From the NCBI GenBank assembly GCA_033763555.1, contig JANRKK010000033.1:1-19684 (forward strand): a stretch of DNA of 19,684 nt, written 5' to 3'. Both the position numbers and the translations under genes were made by a program. Shown here in pieces: positions 4,795-13,013 of the stretch. Under the pieces are notes generated by a model that was given only the letters and a program-made list of their open reading frames with translations, was not told the DNA's origin and made no database searches. Every line of letters begins with the position of its first letter. Position 1 is the first letter of the stretch. This DNA comes from JALYJG01 sp033763555. Its GTDB lineage: Bacteria > Pseudomonadota > Alphaproteobacteria > UBA9219.

Positions 4795-6927
4795 CTAATC
4801 CTCCACCGATCCTTTTTTAAGTGATATGGTCGTCGGATAGGGGATTTCGATTCCTTCCTTGTCGAAGCGCTGTTTAAGGCGAAGGAGGAACATCCGTTTG
4901 ACATCCCATTGCTTGGCCGGGCGCGTGCGGATGCGTGAGCGCAGGGTGATGGAGAAATCACCCATCTTCTCGATGCCGAGGATTTCGATCGGTTCGAGAA
5001 TGACATATTTGAACAGCGGGTCCTGCCGCAATTCCTCACCCACCGCGCGCATGACATCCATGACATGCTCAAGGTCGCTTTCATAAGCGACGCCGATATC
5101 CACCACGGCATAGGAAAAATCGCGGGTCATGTTGATGACGCGCGTAACATCACTGAAGGGCAAAATATGCACCGCGCCGTCCATCCCGCGCAGATGGATG
5201 TTGCGTACACTCATGCGCTCCACAACACCCGAAGCATCGCCGATTTTCACGACATCGCCGACGGTAACCGTATTATCCAGCACAATGAACAGGCCCGTCA
5301 GCAAATCCTTCACCAAAGCCTGCGAACCGAAACCGATTGCCACACCGATCACCCCGGCACCCGCCAGCAGCGGCCCGATATTGACCCCCATTTCCGACAG
5401 CACGACGAAAACGACGATGATCGAGAAGAAAATTACCGCCGTGTTGCGCATCATCGGTAACAGCGTGCGGGCGCGGGCGCTGGCGCGGAATTCGTTGCTT
5501 TCCTTGTCGCGGCGGCTCAGATGACGTTCGACGGCGGCGTTAAAGGCTTCATACAAAAGCACCACGATCATGACGGTCGTGCCGATGGACAAAGCCGCGC
5601 CCGTAATGCGTTGGCCGACGGGTGTTGCGACCAGTCCCAGAATATCGACGCCCCATGATGCCGCAACGGCCGTTAACGCGCCCGTTGAGATCGTTAGCTG
5701 AAACGGAAAGCGTAAAATAGCGCGGTGAAAGCCGGGGCCTGTCGTGACGCGCGCGCTCCAACGGTCCAGCAGGTGCAGAAGCAGCCGCACAACCACGAGG
5801 ATCAGCAAGCTGAGGATCGTGCCGCGCAACATCACCATGACGCCGTTTTCGACGCCCAGCGCCGTCACCAGATAGCCAATCACCAGATAGGAAATGGCCA
5901 GAACATGCCAGCGGCGCGCAAACCACAGGCGCGAGCTTTGCCGCAGTGTCAGATCCGAACGCGCCGCTGAAAGACCTTTGCGCAGGAAGACGGAAACAAA
6001 AGCGCGCTTCTGAATAACGACCCAGATCGCCATGATGACGAAGGCCAGACCAAGAAGATTGCCAAAAGCCGTGATCGCCGCTTCGGGAACACGGATACCG
6101 CGCGCGAGGTCGATGCAAAAATATCCATAGATGATCACAAGCGTAAAAGCACACAGCCAGTGATAGGCATAAAGCGCCTGCGAGGCCGTTGCCGAAATAA
6201 GCCGCAGGGATTCCGCACGCGGCGCAAACAAAAACCGCCAGCCAACCACCACAAGGCGGTTGAGCGCCAGCGCGTAGACAACGTTCAGAATAATAAAGCG
6301 GACAATCCGGGTTTCATTGCCCCAATTCAACAACGAAAGCGCAAGGCTGATGAACAGCAGAACCGGAAGAACGCGCAAGCCCAGAAGCCCCAACGCTGTA
6401 ACCAGACGCCCGGTAAATTGCGCAGGCTTACGTGTGCCCAGCGCCCGCCGCGCAGGGAAGAAAAGCAATTCGAGCAGCAGCGCCACCACAAAGGCCATGC
6501 CGACAACCGAAAAAAGATTGATGCCGACATCGCGCCAGCGTCCTTGCAGGCGCGGATCGTCAGATTGCAGCGTGAGCCACGAGGACAGCTGGGACAGAAC
6601 CGCGAAATTATCGATGAACTCGCCCGTCTCGCTGCGCAGCGTGGCGGCGCTGTCGATCAGAAAACCAAGAGCCTTTGTGCCGAAAGTTTCCTGCGGCTCA
6701 GTGTTCGTTTCCTCAGCAGGCGCGCCAGGCTGTGCGGCTCCTGTAATGCTGTTGGTCAAAGCCTGCAACGGCCCCGCCAGAGGCTGGGCCGCCACGGGCA
6801 GCACCTGATGAGGCCGCGCATATTTTCCAGAGAGCGTAACGGGCGGCTGCGCCGACACCGGAAAGGCCATCAGAAACAAAAACGACAAAACCCAAAGGCA
6901 CGAAACAATAAAGCGAACGGGGATCAT
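4795..6927 (-). CDS. Large MscS-family mechanosensitive channel
   Basis: This roughly 710-residue inner-membrane protein ends with a complete MscS core. The pore helix and following segment (about 515-555) include GVIGVAIGFGSQALVKDLLT and GLFIVLDNTVTVGDVVKIG, followed by the beta domain and the cytoplasmic alpha/beta cage (VDIGVAYESDLEHVMDVMRA). It opens under membrane tension to release solutes on osmotic downshock. N-terminally there is a signal peptide ending near FPVSAQ, a periplasmic stretch of about 100 residues, and about ten hydrophobic segments, so it belongs with the large YbiO/YnaI/MscM-like channels rather than small MscS. I choose ATG 6925-6927; a TTG at 6942 would add five residues with no ribosome site. 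The gene lies 31 nt after the Skp-like gene. Confidence 0.9.
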   Translation of the reverse strand: MIPVRFIVSCLWVLSFLFLMAFPVSAQPPVTLSGKYARPHQVLPVAAQPLAGPLQALTNSITGAAQPGAPAEETNTEPQETFGTKALGFLIDSAATLRSETGEFIDNFAVLSQLSSWLTLQSDDPRLQGRWRDVGINLFSVVGMAFVVALLLELLFFPARRALGTRKPAQFTGRLVTALGLLGLRVLPVLLFISLALSLLNWGNETRIVRFIILNVVYALALNRLVVVGWRFLFAPRAESLRLISATASQALYAYHWLCAFTLVIIYGYFCIDLARGIRVPEAAITAFGNLLGLAFVIMAIWVVIQKRAFVSVFLRKGLSAARSDLTLRQSSRLWFARRWHVLAISYLVIGYLVTALGVENGVMVMLRGTILSLLILVVVRLLLHLLDRWSARVTTGPGFHRAILRFPFQLTISTGALTAVAASWGVDILGLVATPVGQRITGAALSIGTTVMIVVLLYEAFNAAVERHLSRRDKESNEFRASARARTLLPMMRNTAVIFFSIIVVFVVLSEMGVNIGPLLAGAGVIGVAIGFGSQALVKDLLTGLFIVLDNTVTVGDVVKIGDASGVVERMSVRNIHLRGMDGAVHILPFSDVTRVINMTRDFSYAVVDIGVAYESDLEHVMDVMRAVGEELRQDPLFKYVILEPIEILGIEKMGDFSITLRSRIRTRPAKQWDVKRMFLLRLKQRFDKEGIEIPYPTTISLKKGSVED

Positions 6928-6958
6928 ACAACAAATCCACAACTTGGCTTAACAGGCA

Positions 6959-7531
6959 TTACTTGGCTTCCTCGGCAGGCAATTTGACCGTCACTTGTGG
7001 CAATTTTTTGTTCAAACGGCCTAAAATTTCATCCGTGACATCGAAATCCTTGCCCGACCATAAAGCCTGCTGCTTGATAAGGGCCAGATTGGCTCCGCGC
7101 TGCTGAGCGATTTCGTTAACGATGTCCAGCAGGGTAGCGCGCACATTGTTCATGGAATCCGTGAAAGCCTGATCCAGAACCTTGCGGCGCGCCTGCACAT
7201 GGCGCTCGACCGCCAGAAAGCGCTGGCGTAACTGCTGTTCACGGTCGGCATAAACATCCGCCGCGACCTGTTTGCGGGATTTGCCCAGTTCCTGCTCGGC
7301 CTGTCGCAATTCATTCTCTTCGCTTTCAATCTGTTTCTGGAATTTGGAGCGCTGCATCTCCAATTGCTTCTGCACGCTTTTGGCCGCCAAGGATTCCTGC
7401 AGAATGCGTTGAACATCGACGATGATGACCACCGCAGGCGGCAGCTTCCCCGCCGAAGAATCCGCCGCCAGGGCCTGACCATTCAGACTCAGAAAAACGG
7501 CGCAAATCAGGAAAAAACGCAGCCAGGACAT
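6959..7531 (-). CDS. OmpH/Skp-like periplasmic chaperone
   Basis: This 190-residue protein has a cleavable signal peptide (1-22, MSWLRFFLICAVFLSLNGQA with cleavage near ALA-AD). A beta strand follows (VVIIVDVQRILQES), then long charged coiled-coil helices (about 48-145) rich in Gln, Glu, Lys and Arg. This is the OmpH/Skp pattern: a trimeric periplasmic chaperone whose helical tentacles hold unfolded outer-membrane proteins. The start is taken as ATG 7529-7531, preceded by GAGAGG with about 5-nt spacing; ATG 7549 would add six residues with a weaker site. In many proteobacteria skp sits beside bamA and lpxD, but here it lies between ppiD and a MscS channel, so it could be a second OmpH paralogue; hence no symbol. 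Confidence 0.85.
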   Translation of the reverse strand: MSWLRFFLICAVFLSLNGQALAADSSAGKLPPAVVIIVDVQRILQESLAAKSVQKQLEMQRSKFQKQIESEENELRQAEQELGKSRKQVAADVYADREQQLRQRFLAVERHVQARRKVLDQAFTDSMNNVRATLLDIVNEIAQQRGANLALIKQQALWSGKDFDVTDEILGRLNKKLPQVTVKLPAEEAK

Positions 7532-7598
7532 AACAGCCTCTCGGTTCATCGCTCTGTCTTACCAGTTTTTCTGCGGCAAGAAAAGCAAGGCTTCGGCG

Positions 7599-9476
7599 TT
7601 ACCCGCCGCGCTGGCGCATATCGTTCAGAGCTTCACGGTTGACCTTAACCGGGAAGATGTCACGCAGATGTTTGACATACTGCTCCGCCAGCTCCTGTGG
7701 CACATGGCGACCCAAAGCGTCCGTCACCTGCCCCTTGATGCCTGCATTGGCGTTTTCATCCACCTCGATGATTTCAGCCAGGCGCACAATCATCTGCCGA
7801 TCCATCAGCGAGGAAACGCTGACTTCGCCCTTTTTCATCTTGAACATTTGCGGCGCGGCGGCAGGCGAGACATCAGGATCGGCATCATTCAGAAGCGAGA
7901 CAGGTTTGGAAACCCGGACCTCTACGCCACTGCCTGCGGCAAAGGATGATGGTTTCTTGCCTTCACGCAAACCCTGAGCGATTTTTTCAGCTTCGGTCGC
8001 GGCGAGCTTCGCCTGCTCCCGCACCTTCCAGGATGCAACGATGGAGTCACGCACTTTCTCGAAAGGCCGCTGGGCGCTTGGCGTCACTTCATCGGTGCGC
8101 ACAACGAAGTAATTGCCTTTCTTATCATCCATGACCGGGCTGGTTTCACCTGCATTCTGATCGAAGCCTGCTTTCAGCACATTATCCTTTTCAGGCATTT
8201 CCGAAGGCTCCTTGCCATCTGCCGTGCGGCCCTTGGCATCGACCGGAGGAATTTTGACCAAACGCAATTTCAGACTGTCAGCAATATCCTCCAGCGCATG
8301 CCCAGCGGCGAGCTCATCATCCAGCTGATTGACCATGCGCATCGCGGTATCAACCGCCTGATCACGCCGCAACGTATCCCGCAACTGCGTCTTCACTTCA
8401 TTATAGTCGCGTTTGCTTCCGGGAATGATTTTGGTCACCTGAAAAATATGCCAGCCGAGCGGGCTCTTGATTGCATCGGAAACCTGTCCGGCCTTTATCT
8501 CAAAAACGGGCTTGGCGAGTTCAGGTAGAAGGGTTTTCTCTTCCGTACCGTTCAAAGGAACGACAGTGTGGCCCGTCATTTTGGCGGCGTGGATAAGGTC
8601 CTTGCCGCTTTGCACGGCGGCGGCCAATTGCCGCGCTCTTGCTTCATCCTGCAGGATCACCTGCAAAATATCGCGGCGCTCAGGACGGGTGAATTGAGCG
8701 ATGCGGGCTTCGTACGCCTTCTTCACATCCTCTTCGCTGAGCGTGATGTCTTTCTGCACATCATCCGTTGCAAGACGCACGATGGTCAATCCACGATACT
8801 CCGGCGAGGTAAAGCGCTGCAAATTCTGCTGATAATAGTCCTGCAGAACCTTGTCTTCCGGCTCGGGCGTTTTGACGCTGGCGTTTTTAAGGATAACGAC
8901 ATCGAAAACGCGTTTCTGCCCGCGAGCCTCATAGACGGCATCGATGATGCTTTGCGGAACTTTGCCGATATTGGTGATGCTGTTCAGCAGTTGCTGCCGC
9001 GCCATCTCCTGTCGCCCCTGCGCCAACAGATCGCGTTCCGTCATCCGGATTTGCGTCAGCCTCTGCCGGAAAAGCTCCTTGTCGAATTTCCCGTCTTTCT
9101 GAAATTGCGGGAGTGCCGCTATGTGATTGGCCACAAGCTTTTCATTCACATCGATGCCGAGCCGTTCAATATCCTGATCGATGACCGAACGGTCGATCAT
9201 GCCATCCACCACTTTGTCGAGCAGTCCAGTTTGCATGGCCTGCTGCTCGCTCAGCTCAAAGCCCACCATCTGCCGTGCCTGCGCCAGCGCTTCCCGGAAA
9301 GCCTGTTCTACGGCCTGCGCGGTAATGGCCATTTTGCCGACCTTGACGACCGTGCGGTTCTGCGGATTGCCGCGGAAAATATCGCCGACCCCCCAGATGG
9401 CAAAGCTGACAACGAGAATCAGCATCAGCCCCTTGAACAACCAGGACTGGGCCAGGTGACGCATGGATTGCAGCAT
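7599..9476 (-). CDS. ppiD: Membrane-anchored SurA/PpiD-type peptidyl-prolyl isomerase
   Basis: This 625-residue protein has a short cytoplasmic N-terminus, one membrane anchor (about 13-31) and a large periplasmic region. A SurA_N-type chaperone domain (about 40-200) includes TVVKVGKMAITAQAVEQAFR and GMIDRSVIDQDIERLGI. A parvulin-like (PPIC) domain spans about 267-350, ending with KSPLGWHIFQVTKI. A second pseudo-parvulin region follows to about 560 (KKGNYFVVRTDEVTPSAQRPF). The architecture is that of PpiD, which binds proteins emerging from the Sec translocon. The parvulin domain is divergent, so isomerase activity is uncertain. It is the first gene of a minus-strand group with the Skp-like chaperone and MscS, and is divergent from tpiA across 100 bp. 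Confidence 0.9.
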   Translation of the reverse strand: MLQSMRHLAQSWLFKGLMLILVVSFAIWGVGDIFRGNPQNRTVVKVGKMAITAQAVEQAFREALAQARQMVGFELSEQQAMQTGLLDKVVDGMIDRSVIDQDIERLGIDVNEKLVANHIAALPQFQKDGKFDKELFRQRLTQIRMTERDLLAQGRQEMARQQLLNSITNIGKVPQSIIDAVYEARGQKRVFDVVILKNASVKTPEPEDKVLQDYYQQNLQRFTSPEYRGLTIVRLATDDVQKDITLSEEDVKKAYEARIAQFTRPERRDILQVILQDEARARQLAAAVQSGKDLIHAAKMTGHTVVPLNGTEEKTLLPELAKPVFEIKAGQVSDAIKSPLGWHIFQVTKIIPGSKRDYNEVKTQLRDTLRRDQAVDTAMRMVNQLDDELAAGHALEDIADSLKLRLVKIPPVDAKGRTADGKEPSEMPEKDNVLKAGFDQNAGETSPVMDDKKGNYFVVRTDEVTPSAQRPFEKVRDSIVASWKVREQAKLAATEAEKIAQGLREGKKPSSFAAGSGVEVRVSKPVSLLNDADPDVSPAAAPQMFKMKKGEVSVSSLMDRQMIVRLAEIIEVDENANAGIKGQVTDALGRHVPQELAEQYVKHLRDIFPVKVNREALNDMRQRGG

Positions 9477-9576
9477 GAAAACGCCTTTCTTCTCTTAACC
9501 TTTTATGAACGGGTGCGGCATGATAAACAGATGATCCCGGGCAGACAACAGACAGAAACGCCCTCAGGAGGCCTTT
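9477..9576. promoter_or_regulatory. Divergent intergenic region ppiD/tpiA
   Basis: This 100-bp gap must hold promoters for both tpiA (+) and the ppiD group (-). The tpiA ribosome site AGGAGG (9566-9571) is clear. I could not identify convincing -35/-10 pairs. Confidence 0.4.
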
Positions 9577-10323
9577 ATGAAAAAGCGTCGCCGACTGGTT
9601 GTTGGAAACTGGAAGATGTATGGGCGGCTGACCTCGGGCCTTGAACTGGCGCGCGATCTCGCCGAACGGGGCACAAAAAACAAGCCCCTTCCCTTTGATA
9701 TGGTCATTTGCCCGCCTGCAACCCTGGTCTGGTCAGTTGCCGAAGCCCTGCTTGGTTCACCTGTGATGGTTGGCGCGCAGGATTGCCATACGGCAACGCA
9801 CGGCGCCTATACGGGCGATGTCAGCGCGGCGATGTTCGCCGATCTGGGCGCACGTTACATGATCCTCGGCCATTCAGAGCGGCGCACGGCGCACGGCGAA
9901 ACAGATGAATTGATTTCCCGCAAAGTGAAGGCCGCGCAGTTGGCGGGGCTGAACACCATTGTTTGCATCGGCGAAACCGCCGCACAGCTGGAATCCGGCT
10001 CGGCCGCCGAGATTATCGAAAGGCAATTGAAAGCCTCCCTGCCGCACGACTGCAAAATGGCGCATTTGGTTGTCGCCTATGAACCTGTCTGGGCCATCGG
10101 CAGCGGCCAGCAGCCCGCGCCGGGCGACATTGCCGATGTTCACAGGCTCATCCGCAAAACGCTCGGCACAATCGGCGAAACGGTTCCGGTGATTTATGGC
10201 GGCTCCGTTACGCCTGTAAATTCCGCTGTCCTCGCTCAGGAATCTGAAATCGATGGCTTCCTGGTTGGCAGCGCAAGCATCAGCGCCGACGGCTTCTGGG
10301 CCATCGCGGAGAATTGCGCCTAG
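9577..10323 (+). CDS. tpiA: Triosephosphate isomerase
   Basis: This 248-residue cytoplasmic TIM-barrel enzyme interconverts dihydroxyacetone phosphate and glyceraldehyde 3-phosphate in glycolysis and gluconeogenesis. Key residues are visible: N11 and K13 in GNWKM, the catalytic H99 in LGHSERR, the catalytic base E169 in AYEPVWAIG (which begins the mobile loop 6), and the phosphate-binding GGSV at 208-211. Length is normal. The ATG at 9577 follows a perfect AGGAGG with 5-nt spacing. It is divergent from ppiD and is followed after 5 nt by the start of the interrupted xth gene, so the two were probably co-transcribed. Confidence 0.97.
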   Translation: MKKRRRLVVGNWKMYGRLTSGLELARDLAERGTKNKPLPFDMVICPPATLVWSVAEALLGSPVMVGAQDCHTATHGAYTGDVSAAMFADLGARYMILGHSERRTAHGETDELISRKVKAAQLAGLNTIVCIGETAAQLESGSAAEIIERQLKASLPHDCKMAHLVVAYEPVWAIGSGQQPAPGDIADVHRLIRKTLGTIGETVPVIYGGSVTPVNSAVLAQESEIDGFLVGSASISADGFWAIAENCA

Positions 10324-10328
10324 CCCCC

Positions 10329-11102
10329 ATGCGCATCGCCACATGAAACGTCAATTCGATTAAGGCGCGCCTGCCGAATGTTCTGGCATGGCTTAAAGAT
10401 TCCAAACCGGATATCCTGCTGCTGCAGGAATTGAAATGCGAAACGGAAGCTTTTCCGGCGATGGAGTTTGAAGCGCTGGGTTATCAGGCCCGCGCACTTG
10501 GACAGAAAACCTATAACGGCGTCGCCATTCTGAGCTGTCATAAAATTGAAAATGTATTGGAACATCTGCCGGAAGCGGGAACTGATACACAAGCGCGCTA
10601 TATCGAGGCAACTATTCAAGGCTTCCGTATCGCCAGTATTTATCTGCCGAACGGCAATCCCCTTCCTGGGGAGAAGTTCGATTACAAGCTGGCCTGGATG
10701 AAGCGGCTGAAACAACACGCCATCGCGCTTCTGAAAAACGAGCAGCCTGTTATTCTGGGTGGTGATTTTAATATTATTCCCGAAGCGATCGATGTTTATG
10801 ACCCCAAAGGCTGGGAAAATGATGCGCTGTTTCATCCGCAATCGCGCGCGGCATGGCGCGAATTGACGCAGCTTGGCTACACCGAAGCTTTCCGCGCACT
10901 GCACCCGCAGAAAACGCATGCCTATACATTCTGGGATTATCAGGCCGGGTCATGGCAGCGCGATGCTGGGCTACGCATCGATCATTTCCTGCTTTCCCCC
11001 GAAGCCGCCGACCGCATGACCAACTGCTTCATCGACCGCACACCGCGCGGCAAGGATAAGGCGTCCGATCACACCCCGGTGATGCTGGAAGTTAAAAGCT
11101 AG
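10329..11102 (+). pseudogene. xth: Exonuclease III (xth) with in-frame TGA at codon 6
   Basis: Reading from ATG 10329 gives MRIAT, then TGA at 10344-10346, then NVNSIKARLPNVLAWLKD and 234 further residues in the same frame to TAG 11102. In this family the sixth residue is normally Trp (MRIATWNVNS), so one TGG to TGA change explains the stop. The rest of the 257-residue AP endonuclease/3'-exonuclease is intact: N7, E34 (LLQELK), Y105 (IASIYLPNG), D146 and N148 (GGDFN), D218 and D247-H248 (SDHTPV). No ATG, GTG or TTG follows in frame until TTG 10431 (codon 35), which would lose N7 and the metal ligand E34. Other genes here end in TGA, so general recoding is unlikely. It could be a recent pseudogene, a readthrough case or a base error. 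Confidence 0.75.
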
Positions 11103-12163
11103 CCCAATTCCTTCCAGATTTTCTGCGCCATTTCACGGTAAAGCTTCGCTGCTTTGCTGTCCGGTTGTGAAATGACAATCGGATTGCCTGCATCCGATGT
11201 TTCGCGCACGGCGATATCCAGCGGGATTTCGCCAAGGAATGGAAGGCTCAACTTCTCCGCCTCATGTCGCGCGCCGCCATGGCTGAAAATATCACTGCGC
11301 TCGCCGCAATGCGGACATGAAAAATAGCTCATATTTTCGATGATACCGAGGACGGGCACTTCGACGCGCTGGAACATCAAAAGTCCCTTACGCGCATCGA
11401 TCAATGCGATGTCTTGCGGCGTGGAGACAATAATCGCGCCCGACAGCGGTACTTTCTGCGCCATGGTCAGCTGCGCATCGCCTGTGCCGGGCGGCAGATC
11501 GGCAACCAGAACATCCAGCTCACCCCACGCCACATCGCCGAACAGCTGGGTGATTGCACTGTGCACCATCGGCCCACGCCAGATCATCGGCGTGTCTTCA
11601 GGGATTAGAAAACCCATCGACATCAGTTTGAGCCCATGGCGCTCATGCGGAATGAGTTTCTTGTCGTCACGCGCCTGGGGTTTGCCGGAGATATTCAGCA
11701 TGCGCGGAATGGAGGGGCCGTAAATATCCGCGTCGATCAAACCAACTTTCAATCCGTTCTGCGCGAGTGCAGCGGCGAGATTGACAGCGGTCGTCGATTT
11801 GCCGACGCCGCCTTTGCCCGACGCCACGGCAATAATATGCTTGATGCCCGGCAAAACCATTTTTTCACGCAACTTCGCGGCACGCGCTTCGCGCTCATCC
11901 GCTGGCGATGCCTTGTGCGCTGTCAACACGCCGGAAACCGACAGAACCCCAGGCATTGCGCCCACGGCTTTCTCAGCCGCCGCACGGACAGACTCAAACG
12001 CCGCGGCCTGCTGCGGATCAACCTCCAGCGTAAAACTGACATGCGCGCCGCCGGGCGATTCTTTGATCGTTAATCCCGTGACGATCTCGGCAATACCCTG
12101 CCCGCCGGGCGCCTTTACGGCCCGGAGTATATCCAGTATCGTGCTTTCCATCATCCGATTCAT
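11099..12163 (-). CDS. mrp: Mrp/ApbC-type Fe-S cluster carrier ATPase
   Basis: This 354-residue cytoplasmic P-loop ATPase binds a 4Fe-4S cluster and passes it to target apo-proteins. An N-terminal MIP18/DUF59 domain spans about 7-85. The deviant Walker A GKGGVGKST lies at 116-124, followed by IDADIYGPSIPRM, the DLPPGTGDAQLT segment at 222-233, and the cluster-binding C283-P-H-C286 (SCPHCG). I start at ATG 12161-12163, with TAGGA upstream at suitable spacing; an upstream start near 12220 is rejected because it would overlap the divergent gene at 12201 and extend beyond the family's usual N-terminus. The TAG stop shares CTAG with the xth stop. Assignment is firm. Confidence 0.94.
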   Translation of the reverse strand: MNRMMESTILDILRAVKAPGGQGIAEIVTGLTIKESPGGAHVSFTLEVDPQQAAAFESVRAAAEKAVGAMPGVLSVSGVLTAHKASPADEREARAAKLREKMVLPGIKHIIAVASGKGGVGKSTTAVNLAAALAQNGLKVGLIDADIYGPSIPRMLNISGKPQARDDKKLIPHERHGLKLMSMGFLIPEDTPMIWRGPMVHSAITQLFGDVAWGELDVLVADLPPGTGDAQLTMAQKVPLSGAIIVSTPQDIALIDARKGLLMFQRVEVPVLGIIENMSYFSCPHCGERSDIFSHGGARHEAEKLSLPFLGEIPLDIAVRETSDAGNPIVISQPDSKAAKLYREMAQKIWKELG

Positions 12164-12200
12164 CGTAATTCCTACCTTACCACATTTGAGGAACAAGGTG

Positions 12201-13010
12201 ATGTTGCGGCAACTTAGCAAAAATGTATTTGACTATCTGCAGGGTGGTGCGCGTGAATTTAAAAAATCGAAAAACATTATTCTTTTATACCTATTGGGCG
12301 TCTTTGCTGTAGCAAGCTTGGTTTACTATGTCGATACGCATACCGATGCCGGACTACGACGTCTTACTTTTAAATATGTTGTTTTCGACTACGCCACCCT
12401 CATGAAGGCCATCATAGTGTGCTGCACAGGTGTATATTTCGTTCAAACTTTCTTGCAAAAATATCGCCGGGTCAAAATCAGCCGAGGTACAATTTTCCGC
12501 TGTCTTATGTGGTCACTCGCTATTCTCATAATAAGCAATATAATCATCCACTATATTCATTATGTAACATTCATATATTTCACATCAATCTACAGGGATG
12601 CCGCCACCTCGGCAATGCCCTATGCATTTCCGCTTCTTAAATGCTTTATAATTTCTTTAATCATAGGTGTTACAGGATTTTATCCGTTTTTAGTTTTTGA
12701 AGGCGATCCCAACCCGTTCCGAAACGGTCTACTCCGCATGTCTGGCATGCGCCTCTCTCTTGTAGCTGCTTTAGTGATTATCTGGATGATATATTTTATC
12801 GCAACAAGTGGTCTTCGATTTCTTACGCAGTACGTATTAACTGAAGTCGTTCCCGAACCCTATCTTCGCCTAGATTCACTTTACGCTATGGCGGCGCTTT
12901 TTTATACGTTGCGTGTATTCTTTATCATACTTTCCGTTGCCACCATCACAACAGCGTACCTAAAGGCGACAATGGGCAAAAATTTAAAAAATCCTAAAAC
13001 AAGGAATTAA
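12201..13010 (+). CDS. Unknown multi-pass membrane protein
   Basis: I do not recognise this 269-residue protein. It starts at ATG 12201, preceded by GAGGAA (12188-12193) and AAGGTG next to the start. Six hydrophobic segments are visible at about 25-44, 66-84, 98-128 (long), 143-166, 184-203 and 228-254. The N-terminus is soluble and basic (KKSKN at 21-25) and the C-terminus is basic (KNLKNPKTRN), so both ends are probably cytoplasmic. It has many Ile, Phe and Tyr residues and AT-rich codons (TTA, ATA, AAT), quite unlike the flanking mrp and MFS genes. Its stop lies 3 nt before the MFS start, so the two are likely one transcript. Function is not inferred. Confidence 0.8.
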   Translation: MLRQLSKNVFDYLQGGAREFKKSKNIILLYLLGVFAVASLVYYVDTHTDAGLRRLTFKYVVFDYATLMKAIIVCCTGVYFVQTFLQKYRRVKISRGTIFRCLMWSLAILIISNIIIHYIHYVTFIYFTSIYRDAATSAMPYAFPLLKCFIISLIIGVTGFYPFLVFEGDPNPFRNGLLRMSGMRLSLVAALVIIWMIYFIATSGLRFLTQYVLTEVVPEPYLRLDSLYAMAALFYTLRVFFIILSVATITTAYLKATMGKNLKNPKTRN

Positions 13011-13013
13011 TTC

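Noticed and set aside
6160..6987. 275-codon plus-strand open frame over the MscS gene
   Set aside because: The product is Arg/Gln-rich and low in complexity, as expected for the opposite strand of a hydrophobic membrane protein gene.
8568..9644. 358-codon plus-strand open frame across ppiD and the tpiA start
   Set aside because: It is antisense to ppiD and has no recognisable domain; long antisense frames are common over GC-rich genes.
10329..10346. TGA read as tryptophan genome-wide (alternative genetic code)
   Set aside because: dsbB, ccmD, mraZ, rsmH, ftsL and ftsI all end in TGA at expected lengths, several in ATGA overlaps, and Trp is otherwise TGG. Only xth has an internal TGA.
11781..12200. 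Extension of the unknown membrane protein upstream into mrp
   Set aside because: The extra residues are antisense to mrp; ATG 12201 has a ribosome site.
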